From Naasia aerilata (GTDB lineage Bacteria > Actinomycetota > Actinomycetes > Actinomycetales > Microbacteriaceae), in NCBI RefSeq assembly GCF_030296595.1, contig NZ_AP027731.1, forward strand, positions 1,612,001 through 1,676,000: a DNA stretch of 64,000 nt, in the 5' to 3' direction. The notes under the pieces were generated by a model that saw only the letters and a list, made by a program, of their open reading frames with translations, did no database searches and was not told the DNA's origin. Positions 50,405-61,453 of this stretch are shown here, piece by piece; the first letter of the stretch is position 1, and every line of letters starts with the position of its first letter. The position numbers and the translations under genes were made by a program.

Positions 50405-53400
50405 TTACGGGACCGTGGTGACCGCGTAGTCGTCGTACGCCAGGGTGTACGGCGTGTTGGTCGCGCTGCTGTAGATGCCGAGGCCGAACGAGCCGGCCGT
50501 CTGCAGGGCCGCCGTCGTGTCGGTGATCGTCTTCTGCCACGCGGCGGGCTCGGGCGTGCCCACCTTCCACACCTTCACGTTGAGCGTCGTCGGCGACGTG
50601 CCGACCACCTGGAAGCGGACCTGCAGGGCATCGCCGGCCGCGAAGGTGAGTCCGCTGATGGCCGTCGTGCCGCCGATCGTCGTGCCCGCGGCCTGGAACT
50701 GGACGCCGACGGCGCCGGTCGTGTTCAGCTGGATGCGCGCGCGGTAGTCGGTGCTGCTCACGCGGCGGCCGATCACGGCGGCGTAGACGGTTCCGCCGGT
50801 CGGGACGGCGCCCGGCCGGATCACCGCGGTGACCTCGGAGCGGGTGCTCGTGACGCCGCGCAGGTATACCTCGGCGGCCTGGCTGGGGGCCGACGTGGTC
50901 AGCTTGCCGGCCCCGTCCACCGAGTAGTACCCGGGGTTGGTGCTGCTGCTCGAGGTCCAGGCGCCACCCGTGGTGGCGGTACCCCAGGTGCCGGTGAGCG
51001 CCCGGTTGAAGTCGTCCGCGGCGATGGGGGTGGCCGGAGGCGGCGTGACCGTCCCGACGGTGACCGACTGGGTGGTGGTGCCGGTGGCGCCCTTGTCGTC
51101 GGTCACCGTGAGGGTGATCGTGTAGGTGCCCGCGGCGTAGGTGTGCGTCGCGGTCGCCCCGGATCCGGCGGCGCTGTTGTCGCCCCAGTTCCAGGAGTAC
51201 GCGGCGATCGTGCCGTCGGTGTCGGCGGAGCCGGATCCGTCGACGCTCACGTCCAGCCCGTTCGTCGCGGCCGTGAAGGACGCGGTGGGGGCGGCGTTGG
51301 CGGGCGGCGGGGCATCAGCGACCGTCACCGACCGGGTGGTGGTGCCGGTGGCGCCCTTGTCGTCGGTCACCGTGAGGGTGATCGTGTAGGTGCCGGCGGC
51401 GTAGGTGTGCGTCGCGGTGGCCCCGGATCCGGCGGCGGTGTTGTCTCCCAGTTCCAGGAGTACGCGGCGATCGTGCCGTCGCTGTCGGCGGAGGCCGACC
51501 CGTCGACGCTCACGCCGAGCCCGTTCGTCGCGGACGTGAAGGACGCGGTGGGCGCGGCGTTCGCGGGCGGCGGAGGCGTCGCCGAGACGACGCCGGCCCA
51601 GAAGTCGTCGAAGCTCACGGTGTACGAGGCCGGGGAGGCGCTCGCGCTCAGGTAGCTCGAGATGCCGACCGAACCGGCGGCCTGCAGCGCGGCGGTGGAG
51701 TCGGTCGTCGTGGCCGTCCATGCCGTGGGCTCGGTGGTGCCGACCTTCCAGACCTTGGCCTGCAGGGTGGTCGGGGACGTGCCGATCGCCTGGACCCGAA
51801 CCCGGAGGCTGTCGCCCGCCGCGTAGGTCAGGCCGGAGACCGAGACGGTCCGCAGCGTGGTGCTGCTCTGCTGGAGCTGCAGCTGGACGGCGCCGGACGA
51901 GGCGACGACGACGCGGGCCTGGTAGAAGGCGCTGCCGACTCGCCGGGCCTGGACGGACGCGTAGGCGCTGCCGGACGTGGGTCGCACGGAGAACGCCACG
52001 GTCGCCTGGGCCTCGTTGTCGGTGGCGTTGACCGTGCCGAGGTAGGCCGTGCGGGTGGAGCCGGCCGGCGTGAGGACCTGCGCGGCGCCCGATGCGACAG
52101 AGTACGCGGACGCCGGGCTCACGACGGACCACAGGCCGCCGGTCTCCGCGGTGCCAAGTCCGTTCGTGGCCGTCCGGCCGAAGCCGTCCTGTGCCAGCAC
52201 GGCGCCGGCGACAGGGGGATCGGTCGGGCTGACGGTCGCGGTGCGGGTCGCCGTGGCGCCGCCGTTGTCCGTCACCGTGAGGGTGACCGTGTAGGTCCCG
52301 GCCGTCGCGTAGCTGTGGGTCGCGGTCGCGCCGGTGGCCGTGCCGCCGTCTCCGAAGCTCCACGCGTAGGACGCGATCGTGCCGTCCGAGTCGGTGGACC
52401 CTGAGCCGTCGACCGTCACGTCCAGGTTGGCGGTCTTGGCGGTGAAGGACGCGGTGGGAGCGACGTTGATCGCCGCGCCGCTCGTGCCGAGGTCGTAGTG
52501 GCTCTTCACCGTCGCGGCGTCGAGCTGCCGGTCGTAGACCGCCACCTCATCCACCGTGCCGTTGAAGTACTTCACGCCCGACGCGGTGGTGTCGCCGCCG
52601 ATCCGCCAGAAGCCCGGGTAGGTCCAGGCCGCCGTGTTGGTGCCGGTGCGCTGGGCGACCCGGACGCCGTCGACGAAGATCTGCAGCCCGTTGCTGCCGA
52701 CCGTGCCGACCGCGTGGTGCCACCCGTTGTTGTTGTAGCGCGCGGTCGTCGTGACCGAGACCGTCGTGGCGCCGGAGCGCACGCCGAAGACCAGCTGACC
52801 GTTCGAGTTCATCGTGATGTCGCGGTCGTAGTTGTTCGTCGAGTTGCCGGTGGCCATGTTGCCGAAGCCGACGATCTTGCCGCCCGCGGTCGTGTTCGTC
52901 TTGAACCAGGCCTCGACCGAGAGCGTGCTCGGGGGCAGGACGGACGTCGAGGTCGCGATCATGCCGTTGGGCGAGGAGCCGGAGGTCCGGACCGCGGTGT
53001 TGGTGTCGCCCGTGATGGCGCCCGCCTGGGACCGCGTCACTCCGGTGCCGGCGACCGCGTTGTTGGTGCCCGCCCAGTCGGTGACCGCGGTGCCCGAGGA
53101 CTCGCCGAGGCGCCAGAAGGACGCGGGGCGGTCGGCGAGGACCGCGTTCGCGTAGCTGCTCACGGTTCCGCTGGTGGCGACCGTCGTGGTGGCGGGGTCA
53201 CCCCACGACACATTGCCGAACGGGTCGGTCACGCGCAGCCGGTAGCTGTGGGTGCTGCCCGGCGCGACGCCGCTGTCCAGGAAGGTCATGGACGGCCGGT
53301 CGTACCAGTTGTGCGACGTCTGCGTGACCGAGTAGATCGGCGCCGCGTTGTTGCCGTCCCGGATGAGGTCGTAGGTCAGCGACGCGTTGTCACGGTCGTA

Positions 53401-54817
53401 GTTCGCACGCCAGTTGATGCGCACGGAGCCCGAGGACGCCGAGACGAGGTTCGGGATGAAGTTCGTGCCGCTCAGGCGCGGGCCGTCGTCGTTCGGAGCG
53501 ACCGCCTTGGTCGCGAAGCGGACGATGCCCTGCTGGTCGGTGCTGTTCACCTTGGTGAACTCGCCGGCGTAGACCACATAGGTCTCGTTCGCGGCGACGC
53601 TCCACGGTCCCTGGCCCTGGCCGGTGAAGGTCCCGGTGTCGAACGAGGGCCACCAGTCCAGCACGGTGGGTGCGGGGGTGCCCGCCCACTTGGTGCCGGT
53701 GCTTACCGCGCCGGACGGGTTCTTCGCCCAGGCCATGCCGCGCTGGTACGTCCAGTCGGGGGACGTCTGCGGGAAGCCGCCGTTGTTGGTCGAGCAGTCA
53801 TGGTGGTGGCCCGCGATGTAGGCCACGTTGGCGGTGAGGCCCAGCGAATAGGTGTCACCGAGGCAGCTGTCCGCCCAGACGAGGTCGCCGTTGGTCCAGT
53901 CGGCGCGGAACGCGCCCTCCTCGTTGCCGCCCGCGCCGTAGACGTAGCCGGTGCCGTAGACGCCCGTGGAGTCCGAGGTGAGGCTGTAGATCGCGGAGTT
54001 CACGCCCGCGTTGCGCACCTTGCTGTTCGCGTTCCAGGTCATGGACGTGCCGGTGCTGGCGTTGACCGCTCCGAGGCCGTAGCCGGGGTTGCCGGAGCCG
54101 TTGAGGGTCGTGAAGGAGCCGCCGAGGACGACCTTGCCGGCGTCGGGGGAGATCGCGATGCCGAGGACGTGGCCGCCCTCCGCGGTCGCGGTGAAGGGCA
54201 GCACGGCGCCCGTGCTCGCGTTGAGCGCGGCCACGCGGGTGCGCGTGGAGCCGCTGACGGCGGTGAAGTTGCCGCCGATGTAGACGGTGGAGTTCGTGGC
54301 CCGGACGGCGTCGACGACGGCGTTGGCGGAGGGGCGAAGCCGGCGACGACGGCGCCCGAGGCGACGTCGAAGGCGACGACGCGGTTGCGCGTCAGCCCGT
54401 TGACCTGGGTGAAGGACCCGGCAGCGTAGACGCGAGTGCCGTCCGGCGACACCGCGAGCGACTTGACCTCGCCGTTGAGGGTCGGAGCGAATCCGGTGAT
54501 CAGCTCGCCGGTCGTCAGGTTGTAGGCGAGGAGGTTCGATCGCGGCACCGTGTTGACGCCCGCAGGGGAGCCGGCGGGGCGCGCGGTCGTGAAGTTGCCG
54601 CCCGCATAGACGGTGTTGCCGGCGATCACCTGCGACCACACCACGCCGTCGATCTGGACGGTGGGCAGCGGGTCGGTCGATACCGTCTCCGGCACGCCCG
54701 CGGGGGCGCGGTGTCCGCGAAGGCGGCACCGGAGGAGATGACGGCACCGAGCACCAGGGCGACGGTGGTGGTGACGGCAGCGAGCGCGCGCGTGCGCGAC
54801 TGATTGCGTGAGGACAC
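50405..54817 (-). CDS. Giant secreted multidomain protein A (beta-propeller, FnIII, LamG, PKD; three frameshifts)
   Basis: About 1471 residues after restoring one C at each of three sites (near 54703, 54332 and 51447). Signal peptide MSSRNQSRTRALAAVTTTVA to about residue 36. Then a beta-propeller-like region (40-435) with repeats such as NTVYAGGNFTTARPAG and AVSPDGTRVYAAGSFTQVNG, FnIII (440-550), LamG (555-785), PKD1 (790-865), jelly-roll module 1 (875-1080, ending SFDDFWAG), PKD2 and PKD3 (1085-1255), and module 2 (1262-1471). No LPxTG or C-terminal anchor. Probably an adhesin or matrix protein held by lectin-like contacts. Start GTG 54817; its promoter carries palindrome site 5. Confidence 0.85.
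51058..51575. repeat. Tandem duplication of a PKD-coding unit
   Basis: Two direct copies of about 260 bp (roughly 51058-51315 and 51321-51575) encode PKD3 and PKD2 of protein A and agree at more than nine bases in ten by eye. They share segments such as GTGGTGCCGGTGGCGCCCTT. Other PKD units in the window are much less alike, so this duplication is recent or kept alike by recombination. Confidence 0.65.
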
Positions 54818-54828
54818 GGGTAAGCCTC

Positions 54829-54841
54829 GGGCTTCGGGTAG
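54829..54841 (-). other. Leader block related to the wzy leader
   Basis: CTACCCGAAGCCC on the minus strand, 11 nt before GTG 54817. It differs from the wzy and 60244 leader block by one base. Confidence 0.35.
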
Positions 54842-54874
54842 CGGGTGCCGGCATCGGGGGTTGCCGGTCTAGGA

Positions 54875-54917
54875 ATGTTAGAGCTTCGAGCGATCTCGGC
54901 GCGCCCCACAATGGGGG
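54875..54917 (-). promoter_or_regulatory. Promoter of giant protein A with GC-palindrome (site 5)
   Basis: On the minus strand: CCCCC-ATTGT-GGGG (54904-54917), 23 bp, then -10 box TAACAT (54875-54880). The leader is about 50 nt. Confidence 0.55.
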
Positions 54918-54966
54918 ACAAACGGGTGCGGATCGGGGGACGGAACAGGGGAGGAGGAGCAGAAAC

Positions 54967-55000
54967 GGCTGCGCCGCCCCGCGAGCGGGACGGCGCAGCC
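54967..55000 (-). terminator. Terminator hairpin after giant protein B
   Basis: GGCTGCGCCG (54967-54976) pairs with CGGCGCAGCC (54991-55000), continued inside by CCCGC/GCGGG. It lies 13 bp past the TAA of the 55014 gene on the minus strand. Confidence 0.7.
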
Positions 55001-55013
55001 GATCAGTCGGTGC

Positions 55014-58000
55014 TTACGGCTCCGTGACGACGAAGTCGTCGAAGGAGACGGTGGAGGGCACCGGCACGTTGCCGATGTACGCGCCGAGCCCCGGGGAGCC
55101 GGCCGCCTGCAGCGCCGCGACGGTGGTGTCGGTCGCGGTGACCCTCCAGGTCGTCGGCTCCGGAGTGCCGACCTTCCAGATCTTGACCCGCAGGGTGGTC
55201 GGGCTGGTGCCCGTCACCTGCAGGCGGATCCGGAGCTGGTCGCCGGCCGCATAGGTGAGGCCGGTCGCCGCCGACTGGACCGTCGAGCCGTTGACCTGCA
55301 GCTGGGCGGTGATGGCTCCGCCCGCCGCGATGGCGGCGCGGGCGCGGTAGTCGCTCGTGCCGACGCGGCGGCCGATCACCGAGACGTACACCGTGCCGCC
55401 CGAGGGAACCGCGCTGAGCGAGGCGGTCGCCTGCACATCCGCGTTGGTGCTCGTGACCCCGTTGAGGAAGCTCTCGAGCGTCTTTCCCGGGGTGGTCGTG
55501 GTGAGAAGGCCGACGCTGCCGTCGGTCGAGTACGCCGTGGTGGTGCTGCTGCCCCGCGTCCACGCTCCGCCGACGGTGGCGCTGCCCCAGCCGCCGGACG
55601 TCGTGCGTGCGAAGTCGTCGCTCGCGAGGGCGTTGCCGGCCGGCGGAGGCGTGGTGGCCACGGTGACCGACGCGGTCTCCGTGTCGGTCGCGCCGCCGTT
55701 GTCGGTGACCGAAAGCGTCACCGTGTAGGTGCCCGCCGCGACGTAGGTGTGACTGGCCGTCGCGCCGCTGCCGGCGGGCGTCCCGTCACCCCAGTTCCAC
55801 GCCGTCCCGGTCACGGTGCCGTCGGAGTCCGTGGACGTCGACGTGACGTTCACCGTCAGGCCGCTCACCGAGTTGGTGAACGACGCGACCGGGGCCGCGT
55901 TTCCGGCCGGCGGAGCCGTCACCGTCACCGCGTGGGTGACCGTGCCGGTGGCGCCGCCGTTGTCGGTGACCGTGAGGACCACGTTGTACGTGCCGGCCGC
56001 CGCGTAGGTGTGCGTCGCCGTGGCGCCGCTGCCGGCCGCCGTGTTGTCGCCCCAGTTCCACGAGTACCCGGTGATGGTGCCATCGGAGTCGGCGGACCCG
56101 GCGCTGTTGACGCTGACGCCCAGGCCGGTCACGGTGCTCGTGAAGGCGGCCGTCGGGGCGGCGTTGGCGGGCGGCGGGGTGGTGCCGCCGGACGGGCCGG
56201 CGCTGAAGTCGTCGAACGCGTAGGTCACGCTCGTCGGCGCCGCGCTGGCACTGAGGTAGCTGTACAGCCCGACGCTGCCGTTCGCCTGGAGCGCTGCGGT
56301 GGCGTCGGTGATGGTCGCCTGCCAGGCGGTCGGCTCCGGGGTGCCCACCTTCCAGACCTTGGCGTTCAGGGTCGTCGGGCTGGTGCCGACCGCCTGCACG
56401 CGGATCCGGAGCTGGTCGCCCGAGGCCACGGACAGGCCCGTGACGTTCACGGTCCGGAGCGTCGTGCTCGTCTGCAGCAGCTGCAGCGAGACCGAGCCCG
56501 ACGCGGCGACCACGGCGCGGCCGAGGTAGAAGGACGAGCCCACGCGCCGGGCCAGCAGGCCGACGTAGGCGCTCCCGGACGTCGGCCGGGTCGTCACCGT
56601 CGCGGTGGCCGCGACATCGGAGTCGGTGACGGACACCGAGCTCAGGTAGCCCGTGCGGGTGGAGCCCGCCGGGTTCGTGAACCGGGCCGCGCCGTTCGAG
56701 ACCGCGTAGTTGGATGCCGTGCTGGAGACCATCCACGCGCCGCCGGTGTTGGCGGTGCCGAGTCCTCCGGTGGTGGTCCGCGTGAACGTGTCGTTCGCGT
56801 AGGCGGTGCCTCCCGGCGCCGCCGAGACCGTGACCGATGCGGTCTGGGTGTCGGTGGCGGCGTCGTCGTCGGTCACCGTGAGGGTGATCGTGTACGTGCC
56901 GGCCGTGGCGTAGGTGTGGGTCGCGGTCACACCGGTGCCGGGGGTGGTGTTGTCGCCCCAGTTCCAGGAGTAGGACGCGACCGTCCCGTCGGTGTCCGTG
57001 GAGGTGCTGCCGTTGACGCTCACGCCGAGGCCGTTCACCGTGTTGGTGAAGGCCGCGGTGGGCGGCGTGTTCGGCGGCGTGGCGCCACCGACCGTGATGC
57101 TGCCCGATGTGGTCCCGGAGGCGCCCTTGTCGTCGGTCACCTTGAGGGTGATCGGGTAGGTGCCCGCGTTGGCGTAGGCCTTGTTCGGGTTCGCCAGGGT
57201 CGACGTCGTGCCGTCACCGAAGGTCCACGCGTAGGCCGCGATGGTCCCGTCCGGATCGGTCGACGTCGAGGTGAAGGCGACCGTGAGGCCGTTGACCACC
57301 GACGTGTAGGAGGCGGTCGGGGTGGCGTTGGTGTTGTTGCCGGCGACGGTCACCACGCCGGTGGTCACGCCGGTCGCGAAGGCGTTGTCCCTGACCGTGA
57401 GGGTGATCGTGTAGCTCGCGGCGGAGGCGTAGGCGTGGCTCGCCGTCGGCGTCGTGGTCGTCGTGGTCGGGCTGTTGTCACCCCAGTTCCACAGGTAGCT
57501 GGAGATCGTGCCGTCGGTGTCCGTCGAGGTCCCGCCGTTGACGTTGACCGTGAGGCCGTCGGTTGTCGACGTGAAGGCCGCGGTGGGCGGGTTGTTGGTG
57601 TTCGGGCGGACGGTCGCGACGAAGTCGTTCGTCGCGCCCTGGTTGTCCGTGACCGTCAGAGTGACCACGTAGTTGCCGGCCACCGAGTAGGCGTGGCTGG
57701 GGGTGGCGCCGGTGCCGGTCGTGCCGTCACCGAACTGCCAGGAGTAGCCGGCCACCGAGCCGTCCGGGTCCGTCGACGCCGAGGCGTTGAAGGCCACGTT
57801 CAGCTGGTTCGTCACGCTGGTGAACGTCGCGTTGGGGGCGAGGTTCCCGGCTGCGCCGACGGTGCGACCCGACAGCGTGTAGTGCTCCGAGATCTGCTCC
57901 GGCGCGAGCTGGGCGGCGTAGACGGCCACCTCGTCCACGGTTCCCGAGAAGTACGTCGGGCCTCCGGCGACGCGGGCGACGTCGCCACCGACCCGCCAGT

Positions 58001-60244
58001 AGCCCCAGGCAGAGCGCAGCGCCGTCACCGACGTGTTCTGTCCGGCGAGGACCCCGTCCACGTACAGACGGGCTCCGGTGGCGCCGACCGTGACGGCGAC
58101 GTGGTGCCACTGGTTGTCGTTGTAGCCGGACTTGGTCGTGTTGAGGCTGACGCTGCCGCGGGCGCTGTTCGCCGAGTAGGCGATCTTGCCCGAGGAGTCG
58201 ATGGAGACGACGCGGTCAGAGGTGGTCGCGTTGTCGACCGTCACATCGATGGCGGGGCCGGAGCCGAAGCTCAGGATGTTGCCGCCGGTCGTGCTCGAGG
58301 TCTTGAACCACGCCTCCTCGGTGTAGGCCGCCGGGGCCTGCACCGTGTTGACCGAGGTGGCGACACCCGCCTGGGTTCCCGGGAAGCTGGCCGCGCGGTC
58401 GGCGTCACCGGAGAGCGCGCCTGCCTGGTTGCCGCTGACGCCCGTGCCGCCGTTGAGCGCGTTCACGCCGATCTGGTCGGCGAACCGGGTGCCGCTCGTC
58501 TCTCCCAGGCGCCAGTACGCGGTGGGCGCGTCCCCAACCACTGCGGGCGAGTAGCCGCTCGGGCTGCTCGAGGGGATGGTCACCGTGACCGCGTTGCCCG
58601 TGACCGAGTTGCCGAACGGGTCGGTGGCGCGGATCCGGTACTGCTGGCTGCTGCCCGGCGTCAGGCCGCTGTCCCGGTAGGTCATCGTGGGCCGGTCGAA
58701 GTTGGCCCGCGAGCCCTGCACGGCGGTGTAGATCGGCGTGGCCGTCGCGGCGCCGCGGATGAGGTCGTACGTCAGGTACTGGTTGTCCCGGTCGTAGTTG
58801 GTCTGCCACTTGACGTCGACGACGCCGGAGCTGACGCCGACGACCGTCGGCACGAAGCTGGAGCCGGTGACTCGGGGGCCGTCGTCGTTCGGCGCGATCG
58901 CCTTGCTCGCGAAGCGCACGATGCCCTGCTGGGCGATGTTGTTGACCCGGGTGAACTCGCCGGCGTAGACGACGTAGTTGTCGGTCGCCGCGATGGCCCA
59001 GGGTCCCTGGCTCTGGCCCGTGAAGGTGCCCGTGTTGAAGTCGGGCCACCAGCTCAGCATGGTCGGAGTGGGCCAGTTGGCGAACTCGCCGGAGAGCACC
59101 TTGTTCGAGGAGGCGTTCTTGCTCCACGCCATCGCGCGGTGGTACACGCGCGGGTTCTGCTGGCTCGCGTCGGGGAAGCCGTTCGCGATGGTCGAGCAGT
59201 CGTGCGGGTGCCCGGCCAGGTACAGGGTCGTGGAGTTCATGGCGACGTCGTAGCTGTCGCCCTTGCAGCTGTCGAGCCAGACGATGTCGCCGTTGGCCCA
59301 ATCGGCGCGGAAGGAGCCCTCCAGGGTGCGGCCGCTGACCGGGTACATGTAGGCGGTGCCGTACACGCCGGTGGCGTCGGACTTGAGGCTGTAGATCGCC
59401 GCGCTCTGGGAGAAGGCGCCGCCCGCGGACGCCCGGCCGGCCTGGCGGATGGTCTTGTTGATGTTCCAGGGCATGACCTGGCTGGTCGACGTGTTGACGG
59501 CGCCGAAGCCGAAGCCCGGGTCCGTGGAGCCGTTGATGTTCGTGAAGTAGCCGCCGATGACGACCTTCGAGCCGTCCGGCGACAGCGCCATGGCGAGGAT
59601 GCGGTCGTCGACCTGGATGCTGAGCGGGTTGAGTGCGCCCGTGCTCGCGCTCACCGAGGCGAGGCGGTTGCGTGCGGTCCCGCCCACGGAGGTGAAGTTG
59701 CCGGCCGCGTACACGGTGGTGTTGTTGGCGACGACCGCCTCCACCGCGCTGTTGAAGGAGGGCGCGAAGCCGGAGATCACGGCGCCGGTCGTCGGGTTCA
59801 GCGCGGCCACCCGGTTGCGCGTCGTGCCGTTGACCGTCGTGAACGTGCCGCCGATGTAGATGCGGGACCCGTCAGGCGAGGACGTCACCGAGTTGACGAC
59901 GCCGTTGGTGTTCGCGACGAAGCCCGTGATGAGCGCGCCGGTCTGCAGGTTGAAGGCGAGCATGTTCGCGCGCGCCGTCTGGTTCTGGCCTGCGGCTGCG
60001 CCGGCCGGACGGGCGTTCGTGAACTGGCCGCCGGCGTAGACCGTGTTGCCCACGATGGTGGTCGACCACACGACTCCGTCGACCTGCACCGTGCCGAGCA
60101 CGTCGGTCGAGACCGTCTCCACGTCGCCGTTCTGCGGGGCAGTGTCGGCGTAGGCGGGGAGGCCGCGTAGAGGATGCCCGCCGTGACGACAGCAGCCGTG
60201 GCGAGGGCGAGAGCGCGCAGGCGCGCAGGAAAGGAAGTGGGCAT
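55014..60244 (-). CDS. Giant secreted multidomain protein B (frameshifted in the signal peptide region)
   Basis: 1743 residues after restoring one C near 60158. Signal peptide MPTSFPARLRALALATAAVV ending near AYADTAPQ. Beta-propeller-like (40-435; NTVYAGGQFTNARPAGAAAG, VTSSPDGSRIYIGGTFTTVN), FnIII (450-560), LamG (568-790), four PKD domains (800-1141), jelly-roll module 1 (1148-1350), two PKD (1360-1528), module 2 (1535-1743). The modules share the block GTSPTTLNAKVWKVGTPEPT and close with AFDDF. Six PKD units make this the longest stalk of the three paralogues. No sortase signal. Likely a surface or matrix protein; ligand unknown. Confidence 0.87.
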
Positions 60245-60257
60245 CGGGTACGCCTCT

Positions 60258-60269
60258 GGGTTCGGGTAG
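60258..60269 (-). other. Leader block identical to the wzy leader
   Basis: CTACCCGAACCC on the minus strand, 13 nt before ATG 60244, the same distance as at the wzy gene. Confidence 0.4.
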
Positions 60270-60304
60270 CCGGCAGCAGTCGGGGTTCTGCGAGCCGTGG
60301 CTGG

Positions 60305-60353
60305 AGTATAGAGGGCAAAGGGCCCGCTTGACTACCACCCCCAGTTGACGGGG
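60305..60353 (-). promoter_or_regulatory. Promoter of giant protein B with GC-palindrome (site 6)
   Basis: On the minus strand: CCCC-GTCAACT-GGGGG (60338-60353), 27 bp, then -10 box TATACT (60305-60310). The leader is about 55 nt. Confidence 0.55.
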
Positions 60354-60430
60354 TGCTGAACGGATCCCGAGAAGGCGCCCGGAGGAGGGGCGGTGGCACC
60401 GCCCTCTCGTGGAAGGCTCTCGGATCCGCG

Positions 60431-60472
60431 CGAACGGGGCTCAGCAGGCTTGCGCCCACTGAGCCCCGTTCG
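60431..60472 (-). terminator. Terminator hairpin after the GT2 gene
   Basis: CGAACGGGGCTCAG (60431-60444) pairs perfectly over 14 bp with CTGAGCCCCGTTCG (60459-60472), loop of 14 nt. It lies 23 bp past the GT2 stop and separates it from the promoter of giant protein B. Confidence 0.72.
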
Positions 60473-60495
60473 GCTGTGCCTGCTGCTGCGCGCGC

Positions 60496-61440
60496 TTACG
60501 CGCGCTTGTATTCGGCGTAGACGGACCCGAAGGCGCCCGCGAGCAGACCGGCGCCGCGTGCCACCGCCTTCATGCCCTTCGCGTGCCAGCCGATGCGCCG
60601 GGTCGCGGCGCCGATGACCACGAGGCCGCCGCCCGCCACCACCCGGCCGAGGCCGCGGGCCGCGAGCGACAGCCTCGTCGTGAGGCGGCCCACGGCCGTC
60701 GGCTGGACGGCGAGCGAGGTTCGCATCCAGCTGTTGCCGCTGCGGAACGCCCGCCGCACGACCCAGTCCCGCGTGGCGCGGGAAGCGGGGACGACGTCGG
60801 TGACGATCGCCTCGTCGCACCAGATCATGGTGCCGCCCTGGGCGATGAGCTCGCGGGAGAAGAGGGTGTCCGAACCGCCCGTCAGCCCGAAGCGGACGTC
60901 GAAGCGCAGCCCCATCCGCCGGATCTCCTGCATGTCGAGCAGCAGGTTGTTGGTCGCCGCGATGGTGACCGGGGAGCCGGTGGGGAGGCGGCGGCGGGTG
61001 AAGAAGCCGCCGGCGCGGATCCAGTCACCGGGCTCGACCTCGAAGGACGAGATCACCGGGCCGACCACCGCCGTGCTGCCGTGCTCACGCCAGGTGGCGA
61101 CGAGCCGGGCGAGCCAGCGGCTCACCGGCCTCTCGTCGTCGTCGATGAACACGAGGAGGTCCGCGTCGCCGGCGGCATCGAGCGCCACGTTGCGGGCTGC
61201 GGCGATGCCGGGCTCCGCCGCGTGGACGTACTCGACGCCCTCGCCGAACGAGGCGATCTGCTCGCGCGCGCCGGCCGCCGGATCGTTGTCCACGATCAGG
61301 ATGCGGACGTCGTCCTGGGACGCGGAGCGCTGAGCGACCAGGTCGGGCAGCAGCTCGGAGAGGTCTCCCGGGCGGCGGTAGGTGAGCGCGGCGACCACCA
61401 CCGTGAGGTGGCCGCCGCGACTCGTCTCTGGATTGGACAT
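60496..61440 (-). CDS. Glycosyltransferase family 2
   Basis: Intact, 314 residues. TVVVAALTYRRPGDLSELLP, ILIVDNDPAAGAREQ, LLVFIDDDERPVSRWLARLV (DDDE metal motif) and RFGLTGGSDTLFSRELIAQG (GGSD acceptor-side motif). A basic C-terminal region with one hydrophobic stretch (GRVVAGGGLVVIGAA) suggests membrane contact. It lies 10 nt behind giant protein C, but a TAGGGT box formed partly by that stop codon stands exactly 7 nt before its ATG, so it may also be transcribed on its own. Could glycosylate the giant proteins or the polymer; not decidable. Confidence 0.85.
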   Translation of the reverse strand: MSNPETSRGGHLTVVVAALTYRRPGDLSELLPDLVAQRSASQDDVRILIVDNDPAAGAREQIASFGEGVEYVHAAEPGIAAARNVALDAAGDADLLVFIDDDERPVSRWLARLVATWREHGSTAVVGPVISSFEVEPGDWIRAGGFFTRRRLPTGSPVTIAATNNLLLDMQEIRRMGLRFDVRFGLTGGSDTLFSRELIAQGGTMIWCDEAIVTDVVPASRATRDWVVRRAFRSGNSWMRTSLAVQPTAVGRLTTRLSLAARGLGRVVAGGGLVVIGAATRRIGWHAKGMKAVARGAGLLAGAFGSVYAEYKRA

Positions 61441-61447
61441 CGGTGGA

Positions 61448-61453
61448 ACCCTA
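61448..61453 (-). promoter_or_regulatory. -10 box of a leaderless promoter for the GT2 gene
   Basis: TAGGGT on the minus strand, 7 nt before ATG 61440. Its TAG is the stop codon of the upstream gene. Confidence 0.45.
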
